From Desulfobulbaceae bacterium (GTDB taxonomy: Bacteria; Desulfobacterota; Desulfobulbia; Desulfobulbales; Desulfobulbaceae): DNA of 50,086 nucleotides. A program made the position numbers and the translations under genes. This document shows positions 8,458 to 15,770 of this stretch, piece after piece. The notes beneath the pieces were generated by a model. That model saw only the letters and a program-made list of their open reading frames with translations. It had not been told where the DNA came from and searched no databases. Where the stretch lies: contig JAABTP010000011.1 in assembly GCA_011389815.1 (NCBI GenBank), positions 1 to 50,086 on the forward strand, in the 5' to 3' direction. Positions within the stretch are counted from its first letter, which is position 1. Every line of letters starts with the position of its first letter.

Positions 8458-8488
8458 AAGGGCAGTTTGCAAACCGCCCTTGCTTTTT
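8458..8488. terminator. Terminator between trmFO and the universal stress protein gene
   Basis: AAGGGCAGTTT (8458-8468) pairs with AAACCGCCCTT (8471-8481), with a single A/C mismatch and a tight GC turn, followed by a T-run at 8484-8488. It suits plus-strand termination after trmFO; on the minus strand the stem precedes fewer T residues. Confidence 0.7.
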
Positions 8489-8505
8489 CCACGGAAAATT
8501 CGGTG

Positions 8506-8994
8506 TTACGGCTTTTTCGCTTCTTCACAGATTTTACGATAAGGATTGATGGTCATGACCGGGCAGCAGGCGTTTTTCACCACCTTATCAGCAACGCTCC
8601 CAAACATGATCCGCTCAAGGCCCTTATAGCCGTGGGTGCCCATCACGATCAGATTACAGTCAATCTCTCTGGCATAGTTCAGGATTTCTTCACTCACGTC
8701 ACCGGTCAGCACCTTGCTGTGGACAGTAGCAACGCCAGCTTCATAGAAGTCCTTTTTCTTTTCCGCGATAAATTCATCCATCCGTTGTTGAGCAGATTTC
8801 AGGAGTTCCTCTTCCAGATTAGGCAGGTTGACTGGTGGGACAAAGAACCCGGAGTAATCTTCGAAATTTTGGACAACAAAGACCAAGTGCAGTTCTGCAT
8901 TAAATTTTCCAGCGGTGTAACCAGCTGACTTTGCTATCATGTCGGCGTTGTCGGAAAAGTCAACCGGTGTGATAATAGTTTGGATTTCCTGCAT
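8506..8994 (-). CDS. Universal stress protein (UspA family)
   Basis: A 162-residue cytoplasmic protein. It begins TIITPVDFSDNAD, the family strand 1 with its conserved aspartate, and ends with the ATP-binding signature GTHGYKGLERIMFGSVADKVVKNACCPV (G-2x-G-9x-G(S/T) pattern is visible). So it is probably an ATP-binding UspFG/UspA member. ATG 8994 is preceded by AAGGAG at good spacing; the longer frame up to 9096 has no ribosome site. Monocistronic. The role in stress is inferred from the family. Confidence 0.88.
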   Translation of the reverse strand: MQEIQTIITPVDFSDNADMIAKSAGYTAGKFNAELHLVFVVQNFEDYSGFFVPPVNLPNLEEELLKSAQQRMDEFIAEKKKDFYEAGVATVHSKVLTGDVSEEILNYAREIDCNLIVMGTHGYKGLERIMFGSVADKVVKNACCPVMTINPYRKICEEAKKP

Positions 8995-9183
8995 GGTGTT
9001 CTCCTTTGTGCTGAATAACCCTGGGGTACAGCCCAAGGTTTTTAATATGAAGAGATGTATTATGATGTATTCAAACAGGCTGCAACTAAGCTGCACCTCT
9101 TGCGGTCTTCAGCGCAGCTTACTGCATATAAATCGGTTTTAGGGAGTCAGCAAAATATATTTTGCCCCTTTATGCTGGGCTTC

Positions 9184-9244
9184 GTAGGGGCGAACCTCTG
9201 TGTTCGCCCTGGTATACCGGCAGACACGCAGGTCTTGCCCCTAC
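9184..9244. repeat. REP-like dispersed hairpin repeat, full copy 1
   Basis: The 61-bp unit starts GTAGGGGC and ends GCCCCTAC, so its ends pair. Inside, GGGCGAAC pairs with GTTCGCCC and a second arm CAGAC..GTCT is present. Near-identical copies occur at 16885-16945 and, partly, at 16968-16998, with simpler relatives at 20306-20333 and 27938-27961. All are intergenic. Confidence 0.8.
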
Positions 9245-9286
9245 AGCTCTCGACGGAAAACGAGATATTTATTTCTGCTGCATCCC

Positions 9287-10369
9287 TTAGAAATCAACAA
9301 GTTCCACGTCAAAGACCAGCCAGGCATCAGGAGGAATAACCCCGCCTGCTCCTCGCGAACCATAGGCCAGTTCCGGTGGGATAATCAGGGTGCGCTTTTC
9401 ACCTTTGCGCATATTAGAAAGAGCCTGGTCCCAGCCCTTGATTACTCGTCCCTCTCCCACAGGAAATTGAAGAGGTTCGCCACGATCATGAGAGCTGTCA
9501 AATTTTTTGTTGTTGGAAAGGAGACGGCCTGTGTAATGGACACTGATGGTCGTTCCCTGAACTGGTTTGTCGCCAGTACCTTCCTGATTCACAACCCAGT
9601 AAAGACCAGAATTACTGAAATGGACATCTGGCCATTTCTGTTTGATCATTTTTATGGTTGCTTCTTTCTCGTTTTCAGCAACGTTTTTCTGGCCCTGTTT
9701 TAACTTTTCCTGCATCAACTCAAAGGCTTCCTGATCGGTTTTAAAATTTTCTGCTGCCTCGCCAACCCGGATGATCTCCACGCTTTTTATTTCATCGTTT
9801 TGGGCAATGCTGTCAACAACATCCTGGCCTTCAATCACATGACCAAAAATGGTGTGTTTGCCGTTCAGGTGCGGGGTCGGAACATGGGTGATAAAGAATT
9901 GTGAACCATTGGTTCCCAGGCCAGCATTAGCCATAGCCAGAATACCAGGGCTGGTAAAACGTAGTTCAGGATCAAACTCATCAGCAAAGGTGTAACCAGG
10001 GCCACCGGTACCGGTTCCCAGGGGACAACCGCCCTGAATCATGAAGTCCTTAATGACTCTGTGGAATTTTAAGCCGTCATAGAAGCGAATTCCTGTGGGT
10101 TTTTCTGCACCACCATAGGTCAGGGTACCTTCAGCCAGTCCAACAAAGTTGATAACGGTCAGCGGAGCTTTATCATAATACAGGGAGAGCAGGATGTCTC
10201 CCTTGGGTGTGTGTATCTTTGCGTATAATCCGTCGTGCATTTTTTCTTCCTTATGTTCTTGAGGAGTTACCTCTTGTTCGGTGGTTGCTGAAACAGGCTG
10301 TTGTATAAAAATACACAATGCCGACAAGATAATGGGAATAATGAAACGTTTTGCAAGCAGGTTGCGCAT
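9287..10369 (-). CDS. Secreted dual peptidyl-prolyl isomerase: cyclophilin fused to FKBP
   Basis: A 360-residue protein with three parts. Residues 1-29 form a signal peptide (RNLLAKRF then a hydrophobic core ending PVSA). About 45-205 is a cyclophilin domain with [24 protein letters not shown] and NGSQFFIT, the active-site blocks. About 265-360 is an FKBP domain with [19 protein letters not shown] and the closing [17 protein letters not shown] charged helical linker joins them. Both families catalyse cis-trans isomerisation of prolyl bonds, so this is a periplasmic or exported folding factor. The start at 10369 is fixed by GGAGG six bases upstream. Dual-family fusions are known but uncommon. 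Monocistronic. Confidence 0.9.
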   Translation of the reverse strand: MRNLLAKRFIIPIILSALCIFIQQPVSATTEQEVTPQEHKEEKMHDGLYAKIHTPKGDILLSLYYDKAPLTVINFVGLAEGTLTYGGAEKPTGIRFYDGLKFHRVIKDFMIQGGCPLGTGTGGPGYTFADEFDPELRFTSPGILAMANAGLGTNGSQFFITHVPTPHLNGKHTIFGHVIEGQDVVDSIAQNDEIKSVEIIRVGEAAENFKTDQEAFELMQEKLKQGQKNVAENEKEATIKMIKQKWPDVHFSNSGLYWVVNQEGTGDKPVQGTTISVHYTGRLLSNNKKFDSSHDRGEPLQFPVGEGRVIKGWDQALSNMRKGEKRTLIIPPELAYGSRGAGGVIPPDAWLVFDVELVDF

Positions 10370-10531
10370 AAATGCCTCCAACAGCAGATAATGTCTTTTT
10401 GCCTTGTTTAAGTTTTCAGAGCAGGATTCTGTACCTTAACAGAAAAACTGTATAGGTTGCTAACAAAACATGAGCCCAGTTGTCAAGAAAAACCAGAGTA
10501 TTTCTTTTTTATTGTTGCACTTTCTTCACTA

Positions 10532-10561
10532 TTGACGAAGAGAGATAATCCTGTTTATAAT
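10532..10561 (+). promoter_or_regulatory. Sigma-70-type promoter of waaA
   Basis: TTGACG (10532-10537), an 18-base spacer and a perfect TATAAT (10556-10561) lie about 85 bp before the waaA start. The predicted transcript starts near 10568. Confidence 0.7.
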
Positions 10562-10646
10562 GATAAATCTTTCGGAAAGGTGGCAATGAATTGATTGCCC
10601 TTTGAAAAAGTGAGCTTTTTTCGGACCGAAAAGATAAGGACACTGT

Positions 10647-11993
10647 GTGCTGTACAACTTCTATCGCATAACCGGAGCAATATTTTATCCCCTGCTCGTT
10701 GCGGTGTCTCCGCTTTTTGATCAATGTAAACCAAATTGGTATGTGAGCCAGCGGCTTGGGCGGTATCAGTACCGATATCGAACAGCACCAGGAGGACTCC
10801 ACGCGCAGTTGATCTGGATACATGCTGCTTCTGTTGGCGAGGTTCAAGCGGCTCAGGCACTTATTGCTTTTTTGCTTGATGCCTTGCCTGAGACTGGAAT
10901 TTTTTTAACGACCATGACACGGCAGGGAAGGGCAGTGGCCTGCTCTCTGTTGCCCTCCCAAATTCGTTGCGAGTTGGTTCCCTTGGATATGCCCCAGGCA
11001 GTGGCCAGGGTTCTTCAAGATGTGCAACCGGATCTCTATATTTGCCTGGAAACAGAACTCTGGCCTGTGATGTTGACAACCTTGCACAAAGCCGGTGTGC
11101 CCATGCTCCTCCTCAATGGTCGGATCTCCGAGCGTTCCTTTCGTCAATACCAGCGTATTAAAGAGACGATTTCCTCTCTTTTGAACGGTTTTTCTCGTCT
11201 TGCTGTGATTACGGAGCAGGACCGTGAACGTTTTCAGCATCTTGGTGTTCCTGCTGATCGGATTCGGGTCTGTGGTAACCTGAAATACGGCCTGATGCAG
11301 TCTGCCACAGGACATGATGCTTCAGGAAGCAAATCCGCAGAACAAACAAAACAAGAGTACAGCCAATTGCTCGGGATTCAGTCTGATGACGTTGTATTTC
11401 TCTGCGGTTCCACCCGTACAGGAGAAGAGAAACTCCTTCTGCCTGTTTACCTTCAACTGCAAAAAAAATACGCTGACAAAATTCTGTGGATTCTTGCTCC
11501 CCGCCATTTGGAACGGTTGCCGGGAATTATGGCCTTCCTGGAACAGGCCGGATTGGGTTATGAACTGTTTTCGCAATGCTCTCAGTCCGTTGCAATGGCT
11601 GGCAAAACACGCCAGGAAAATATTATCCTGCTGGATAGTATAGGGGAGCTTGCCCGTTTGTATGCTGTTGGGGATTATATCTTTTGCGGGGGGAGTCTGG
11701 TTGACAAAGGGGGACATAATATAATGGAGCCTATTGCCCAACGAAAGCCGGTCTTTTTCGGTCCCTTTATGCAGGATTTTCAGGATGCCGTGGATTTGGT
11801 TCTTGCTGCTGGAGCTGGGGTGCAGGTTGCCTCGCCTGATGAGTTGTCAGAACGTCTGCTGGAGTATCCTGTGGATGCGCCTGCCTATGAGCATGCCTGC
11901 CTGGCGGCGGATCAGTTGGCGCAGACCCAACAGGGTGCGGTGATTCGGCAGGCGGAGATGGTGTTGCAGGTGTTGGATGCAAAACGAGTGTGA
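10647..11993 (+). CDS. waaA: 3-deoxy-D-manno-octulosonic acid (Kdo) transferase
   Basis: Adds Kdo to lipid A precursor at the cytoplasmic face of the inner membrane, so the organism makes LPS. The 448-residue product has an N-terminal membrane anchor (residues 2-20), the GT30 signature WIHAASVGEVQAA (about 57-69) with the catalytic glutamate, and the C-terminal nucleotide-sugar site IFCGGSLVDKGGHNIMEP (about 348-365). Length is typical. The start is GTG 10647, with AAGGA at good spacing and the promoter described upstream. The next gene is convergent, 11 bp away. Confidence 0.94.
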   Translation: MLYNFYRITGAIFYPLLVAVSPLFDQCKPNWYVSQRLGRYQYRYRTAPGGLHAQLIWIHAASVGEVQAAQALIAFLLDALPETGIFLTTMTRQGRAVACSLLPSQIRCELVPLDMPQAVARVLQDVQPDLYICLETELWPVMLTTLHKAGVPMLLLNGRISERSFRQYQRIKETISSLLNGFSRLAVITEQDRERFQHLGVPADRIRVCGNLKYGLMQSATGHDASGSKSAEQTKQEYSQLLGIQSDDVVFLCGSTRTGEEKLLLPVYLQLQKKYADKILWILAPRHLERLPGIMAFLEQAGLGYELFSQCSQSVAMAGKTRQENIILLDSIGELARLYAVGDYIFCGGSLVDKGGHNIMEPIAQRKPVFFGPFMQDFQDAVDLVLAAGAGVQVASPDELSERLLEYPVDAPAYEHACLAADQLAQTQQGAVIRQAEMVLQVLDAKRV

Positions 11994-12004
11994 GGAATAT
12001 TTTG

Positions 12005-12262
12005 TCAATGCAAAGTAATTCGTTCCAGTTCTTCACGCACAACCTTTCGCAGGGTTCCTTCGCTGATAGGATCTTGGTTTTTCTTCAGATATTCACGGAG
12101 TGCTTTGTTGATCATTGTTTGATAACCAGACCCGGAAGCGTCTGCCTGTTCACGAAAATCCTCAAGAACATCATTATCAAGGTAAATAGTGATGCGTGTT
12201 TTTCCAGGCTGTTGAATGACCGGGCCACGTTTAGCCGCAGAAAAGTCATATTCCTTTTTCAT
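12005..12262 (-). CDS. BrnA-like ribbon-helix-helix antitoxin, without a toxin partner
   Basis: An 85-residue protein: MKKEYDFSAAKRGPV at the N-terminus and KTRITIYLDNDVLEDFREQA..GYQTMINKALREYL in the middle are characteristic of BrnA-type antitoxins (beta-strand that reads DNA, followed by two helices). In BrnTA modules the RelE-fold toxin BrnT precedes brnA. Here the DNA upstream (12263-12628) has no BrnT-like frame and instead contains a MITE. It is therefore an orphan antitoxin or a stand-alone regulator. The start 12262 matches the family; a longer frame to 12322 has no homology. Its ribosome site is weak. Confidence 0.8.
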   Translation of the reverse strand: MKKEYDFSAAKRGPVIQQPGKTRITIYLDNDVLEDFREQADASGSGYQTMINKALREYLKKNQDPISEGTLRKVVREELERITLH

Positions 12263-12317
12263 AGCGTTTTTTCTCTGCTGGGGTTGCCGGACGAGCTGAA
12301 AATTCACAGTAAAAGTG

Positions 12318-12340
12318 TACATATAATGTATGCATAGGTC
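12318..12340 (-). promoter_or_regulatory. Possible promoter and operator of the BrnA-like gene
   Basis: On the minus strand TTGACC (12340-12335) is followed after 17 bases by TACACT (12317-12312), a weak -35/-10 pair. A short palindrome TACAT-ATA-ATGTA (12318-12330) lies in the spacer, a usual place for the operator of a self-regulating ribbon-helix-helix antitoxin. Confidence 0.3.
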
Positions 12341-12358
12341 AAGCGGAGTAATGAAGAC

Positions 12359-12592
12359 CTGGATATTCGATATAAGGTCTGTGTGAAATTATCAATAGCC
12401 AATAATAGGCAACTAAGCGATTTTTAAACAGGTACAAAGGTGCTGGCCTACGTCAAAAAACGCTTAAAAACCAATATATTGCAGAGCGAATATAATTGAT
12501 ATAAGCTACGTTCTACATTTTGTGTACACCTGTCAAGCTAACCGCAAAATATAGTATGCTCGAAAGGTTGAATCCTTATATCGAATATCCAG
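12359..12592. mobile_element. 234-bp MITE with 19-bp terminal inverted repeats and 8-bp target duplication
   Basis: The left end CTGGATATTCGATATAAGG (12359-12377) is repeated as an exact reverse complement at 12574-12592. Directly outside both ends lies ATGAAGAC (12351-12358 and 12593-12600), an 8-bp direct repeat as left by transposition. The interior is A/T-rich and has no coding frame. All of this is directly visible. It is a non-autonomous element moved by a transposase elsewhere; an 8-bp duplication is known for several families (for example IS66, ISAs1), and the ends do not start GTAA like the contig termini. Confidence 0.9.
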
Positions 12593-12628
12593 ATGAAGAC
12601 AGATTGTTTTGAAAAAATAGGATAATTT

Positions 12629-13267
12629 ATGAAATTAAAAAGAAACGATAAATGTCCGTGTGGTAGTGGAAAGAAATATAAAAAGTGTTGCTATCTTGAT
12701 GAGGAAAAGAATGCCGAAATCCTCCGGTTAACCTCACAAACCAACAACTTCGATAAACTGGCTGAACTGCTTTCCCGACCGATGCAGATATACAGGCTGA
12801 AAGTTATCCTCAAAAGAATGGGATTTGAGGAGATAGGGGAAGAGGTCTCAAGAACCTTTGAGATAGGAGGTCGTTACAATTTATATGATCTGCATCTGGA
12901 AATCCAGCGTGCTTTTGCCTGGGATAATGACCATATGTTTTCATTCTACTTTGGTGGCGAGTTGTTTGACCGACCTAATGAATATTCCGGCAGTCCGCTT
13001 GGCGAGCATTTTGCGTCCAGAATAGGCCCATCTTCCAAGTCGGCTGCTAAAACCCAACTTCGTGATTTAGGACTAAAGAAAGAGCAAGGTTTCCTCTATT
13101 TGTTTGATTACGGGGATGAGTTGGTTCATGAAATTTTGGTGGAAGGAATCCGTGATAAAGAAGAGGATGAGAAAGGAGTTCCGGTTGTTGTCAAGAAAGT
13201 CGGGGAACCTCCTGCGCAATATGATGACAGTGAATATGAGGATTGGGAGGAAGATGATGAGTATTGA
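12629..13267 (+). CDS. SEC-C motif protein with plasmid pRiA4b ORF-3-like domain
   Basis: A 212-residue protein. Residues 3-23 hold the SEC-C zinc motif, NDKCPCGSGKKYKKCC (CxC...CC). About 50-195 matches the pRiA4b ORF-3/IS1096 TnpR-like domain: IYRLKVILKR, YNLYDLHLEIQRAFAWDNDHMFSFYF and FLYLFDYGDELVHEILVEGI. The tail is very acidic (EYEDWEEDDEY). The domain is common in mobile and accessory regions, often described as TnpR-like, but its function is not established. It directly follows the MITE, whose insertion may have altered its promoter region. The ribosome site is weak (ATAGGATAATTT). Confidence 0.8.
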   Translation: MKLKRNDKCPCGSGKKYKKCCYLDEEKNAEILRLTSQTNNFDKLAELLSRPMQIYRLKVILKRMGFEEIGEEVSRTFEIGGRYNLYDLHLEIQRAFAWDNDHMFSFYFGGELFDRPNEYSGSPLGEHFASRIGPSSKSAAKTQLRDLGLKKEQGFLYLFDYGDELVHEILVEGIRDKEEDEKGVPVVVKKVGEPPAQYDDSEYEDWEEDDEY

Positions 13268-13380
13268 GCTGTTGACGACTCATAAAAGAAAAGCAAAGGC
13301 TCTTGAGAAAGAAAAAGCAACTTTGGAAAAAAAGCTGGAGTTGCTGATTAATACCAATATTCAAAATAATTAATTTTTTC

Positions 13381-14277
13381 ATGAACCTTTTCATTACAAA
13401 ACAAAGAACACGCTGTTTCCTGGTGGGATTTATCATAGGTTTTCTTTTCCATGTCCCAATATCCCAAGCCACAGAGTTTTATCTGTCCGTTGCTGGCAAT
13501 AACGGGAAAGAGCATTGTGAGTCGCTGGAGATAAGAGGAAAGACGGCTGCATGCATCAATGAAAAAAAGGTTACTGGTTACGAGCTTGGCTTGATACGAG
13601 AGGTTGAGATTATTGACCAAGGAAAGATTACGCTTATTGGTCAACTCACCCCGGATTCAATTAAAATGATTAATTCGTCGAGCCAAAATGCTCGGGAATA
13701 TGCAGAAACTGTCGAGAAGATAGAACACAGCAAAATCGGCTATCTTGTTCATAAGCTCAAACATATTAAATCGTTTGCTGATCTTCAAAGGCTCGGTGAA
13801 AAACAGTATCAAAAATACGGCCTGAATGGCGCATTGCATCTCTTTCTTCCCCTTTTGGGAGTGCTTTTTATTCTTGTTGGTTCACTTTGGTTTATTATCG
13901 TGGCCTTCCGCGTGCATATTCTCTGGGGGCTTGGCTGTCTCCTGATTCCCTTTGTGTCCTTATTTTTTCTTTTTTTCCACTGGCGAGCCGCAGCAAAGCC
14001 TTTTCTTTTGTCCGTTTTCGGGATTATTCTCGCCCTGTCAGGAATCTATCTTTTTGATACTCAACCGGTTCATGCGGTAAAGGAGAGAGCTACTGTTACT
14101 TCACCAATAAAGAAGAGCCAGAGAAAAGTAACGAGTAGGTTTCGTTGTCAGGGGAAAATATATTGTTCAGAGATGACCTCCTGTGCTGAAGCGAAATTTT
14201 ACCTGAAGAACTGTCCCGGCGTTAAAATAGACGGTGATAATGACGGCGTTCCCTGCGAGCGTCAGTGGTGTAAATAG
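13381..14277 (+). CDS. Exported or membrane protein with C-terminal Excalibur calcium-binding domain
   Basis: A 298-residue protein. Residues 10-30 form a signal peptide or anchor, and two to three further membrane helices lie at about 150-230 (LFLPLLGVLFILVGSLWF; GCLLIPFVSLFFLFF; LLSVFGIILALSGI). The C-terminal 45 residues form an Excalibur domain with paired cysteines (FRCQGKIYCSEMTSC, NCPGV) and the EF-hand-like DGDNDGVPCE. This domain binds calcium and is often found on cell-surface proteins and nucleases. No enzymatic domain is visible. The N-terminal extracytoplasmic part (about 31-145) is unrecognised. A frame starting near 13254 overlaps the preceding gene and is not counted. Confidence 0.75.
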   Translation: MNLFITKQRTRCFLVGFIIGFLFHVPISQATEFYLSVAGNNGKEHCESLEIRGKTAACINEKKVTGYELGLIREVEIIDQGKITLIGQLTPDSIKMINSSSQNAREYAETVEKIEHSKIGYLVHKLKHIKSFADLQRLGEKQYQKYGLNGALHLFLPLLGVLFILVGSLWFIIVAFRVHILWGLGCLLIPFVSLFFLFFHWRAAAKPFLLSVFGIILALSGIYLFDTQPVHAVKERATVTSPIKKSQRKVTSRFRCQGKIYCSEMTSCAEAKFYLKNCPGVKIDGDNDGVPCERQWCK

Positions 14278-14480
14278 AATTCCTCTATATCCCTGAAAAA
14301 TTGAAACCTCTTAAATTGCATTTCGGTGACAAGATTGAAATCTTTGTTACAAATAAAAGAGAAGCGATCATCAGTTCGGTTTCACGCAAGGTGAACGAAG
14401 TCTTTTGCAAACTGCGCAGGCCGGGTCAAAAACCAGTAACGCTTGAGGAGATGGATGAAGCTGTTAGGGCAAGTATGTAA
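14274..14480 (+). pseudogene. AbrB/MazE-like antitoxin remnant lacking its start
   Basis: An open frame begins right after a stop and reads YIPEKLKPLKLHFGDKIEIF in the position of an AbrB swapped-hairpin (typical pattern: IPk..r..L.l..GDkieifv), then KPVTLEEMDEAVRASM, the C-terminal EEMDEA motif common in such antitoxins. There is no start codon before the conserved core and the first strand is missing, so the gene is 5'-truncated. It lies immediately behind the Excalibur gene and before another antitoxin gene. Confidence 0.55.
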
Positions 14481-14514
14481 GTATAGATTTTCTAAATTCA
14501 ATGCGGAGGAAAAG

Positions 14515-14733
14515 ATGGTGAAAGCGAATGAATTATTGTCTATTGCGGAATCATTGCCGATAGAATTGAAAATTCAAATGATTGAGAAACTTATCGGCAG
14601 TCTTAATCCTTCACAGGATAAGTTTGATAGATTATGGGCAGATGAAGCTGAAAAAAGAGTCTCTGATTTGAAAAACGGGATGGTGAAATCAATACCCGGA
14701 GAAGAAGTATTCAGAGAAATCAAAATGACATAA
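14515..14733 (+). CDS. Addiction-module antitoxin component (RelB/ParD-like, TIGR02574 type), orphan
   Basis: A 72-residue protein: helical N-terminus ELLSIAESLPIELKIQMIEKLIGSL followed by WADEAEKRVSDLKNG and PGEEVFREI. This is the pattern of the short putative addiction-module component family, which normally overlaps a RelE/ParE toxin gene directly downstream. The 115 bp that follow contain no such gene. GGAGG eight bases before ATG 14515 decides the start; the longer frame from 14443 overlaps the AbrB-like remnant and has no ribosome site. Confidence 0.75.
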   Translation: MVKANELLSIAESLPIELKIQMIEKLIGSLNPSQDKFDRLWADEAEKRVSDLKNGMVKSIPGEEVFREIKMT

Positions 14734-14890
14734 GGGCATAAGATTCCCTCTGCCAATGTATATTTAAATGTACGGCTACTAGCTTAAGTCGGGAAAAGAG
14801 TCCGGGTTCTGAGGTTTCTGAATTCGGCAAAAGCCCCATGATAGCCAGATGGTGGTCCAATGTACTAATCACGAATATGAGAAAGAAGCA

Positions 14891-15490
14891 ATGAAAATTA
14901 TAGGTGTAGCAGCAAGTCCGAGACAGAATAAATCCACCCGCTTCCTTTTGGAACAATGCCTTGACGCTGTTAAAAACTCAACAGAGGCCGCTGAAAAGGG
15001 TATTGAGGTTGAATTAATTGATCTTGCTCCGCTTGAAGTTAATGGCTGCATTGCCTGTGATGCCTGTAAAAAGGGTGTCCTGTGCAGTCAAAAAGATGGC
15101 TTCCAGTCTATCATTCCCAAACTTGCAGACCCGGAATTGGTTGGAATTATAATGGCGACCCCGGTTTATATGGGCTGCATGACCAGCCGGGCCAAGGCAT
15201 TTATTGATCGAACCGTCATCTTTCGCCGTAATGGGTTTATGCTGAAGAATAAACTGGGCGGTGTTATTGCGGTGGGTGGTTCCCGAAACGGTGGGCAGGA
15301 GCTGACCGTGCAGGCCGTGCATGCGGCCATGATGATTCATGATATGATCATTGTTGGTGACGGCGATCATTTTGGAGGAGCAGCCTGGGCTAATCATCCA
15401 GACGGCTATGAGGCAGATGCAACAGGTATTGCCACAGCCAGGAATCTGGGGATACGTATGGGGGAGGTCGCTGCAACGTTGCGTGGATAG
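14891..15490 (+). CDS. Iron-sulfur flavoprotein/NADPH-dependent FMN reductase family
   Basis: A 199-residue flavodoxin-like protein. The N-terminus KIIGVAASPRQNKSTRFLLE is the FMN phosphate loop. CIACDACKKGVLC (about residues 54-66) is the compact cysteine motif (CX2CX2CX5C) that carries a 4Fe-4S cluster in archaeal and bacterial iron-sulfur flavoproteins. ATPVYMGCMTSRAKAFIDR and VGGSRNGGQE are also family features. Such proteins shuttle electrons and reduce oxygen, peroxide or other small acceptors in anaerobes. I use ATG 14891, at the conserved start; the longer frame from 14849 adds an unconserved stretch. No partner gene is next to it. Confidence 0.85.
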   Translation: MKIIGVAASPRQNKSTRFLLEQCLDAVKNSTEAAEKGIEVELIDLAPLEVNGCIACDACKKGVLCSQKDGFQSIIPKLADPELVGIIMATPVYMGCMTSRAKAFIDRTVIFRRNGFMLKNKLGGVIAVGGSRNGGQELTVQAVHAAMMIHDMIIVGDGDHFGGAAWANHPDGYEADATGIATARNLGIRMGEVAATLRG

Positions 15491-15648
15491 CTTTCTGTTA
15501 TCTTCATTGCAAAGCGATACAGGGAGTGGTAAAAAGCATCGCAACGCAAACGCCGCAGGCGAAATCCATAGTCTATCTCTACAGAATTTTTTTCTATAAA
15601 AGTGCTGGATAATTTACTTGAGTCGCCCATCCTTTTCATTGTTTGATG

Positions 15649-15668
15649 CCCCGCCCCAGAGGGGCGGG
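15649..15668. terminator. GC-rich hairpin downstream of the iron-sulfur flavoprotein gene
   Basis: CCCGCCCC (15650-15657), loop AGA, GGGGCGGG (15661-15668), followed by ATGAGATTTTAT. A very stable stem with a weak T-run; it could terminate the upstream transcript or act as an mRNA end-stabiliser. Confidence 0.5.
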
Positions 15669-15680
15669 ATGAGATTTTAT

Positions 15681-15770
15681 ATGAAAGTACAGGTGGACTT
15701 TTTTTGGTTGTCTGACGCATTTTTATGTTTTGTTTTCTCGGCCTGTGGGCCGAGATGGGAGTTTATATGA
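15681..15770 (+). CDS. Putative 29-codon leader ORF coupled to carA
   Basis: ATG 15681 opens a 29-codon frame that ends in TGA at 15768-15770, overlapping the carA ATG (15767) as ATGA. The predicted peptide is hydrophobic and aromatic (contains [19 protein letters not shown]). A stem-loop (15737-15754) lies within its last third. Position, overlap and size fit a translated leader controlling carA, but the ribosome site is poor and chance cannot be excluded. Confidence 0.3.
   Translation: MKVQVDFFWLSDAFLCFVFSACGPRWEFI
15737..15754 (+). promoter_or_regulatory. Stem-loop 12 nt before the carA start
   Basis: CTCGGCC (15737-15743) pairs exactly with GGCCGAG (15748-15754) around TGTG. It immediately precedes the GGGAG ribosome site of carA, so it may influence ribosome access. 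Confidence 0.45.

Noticed and set aside
13254-13373. A 39-codon lysine/glutamate-rich frame overlapping the end of the SEC-C gene, with GGGAGG before its ATG.
   Set aside because: The purine-rich stretch is part of the acidic coding sequence (Gly-Glu-Asp codons), so it looks like a ribosome site by chance; no homology is recognisable.
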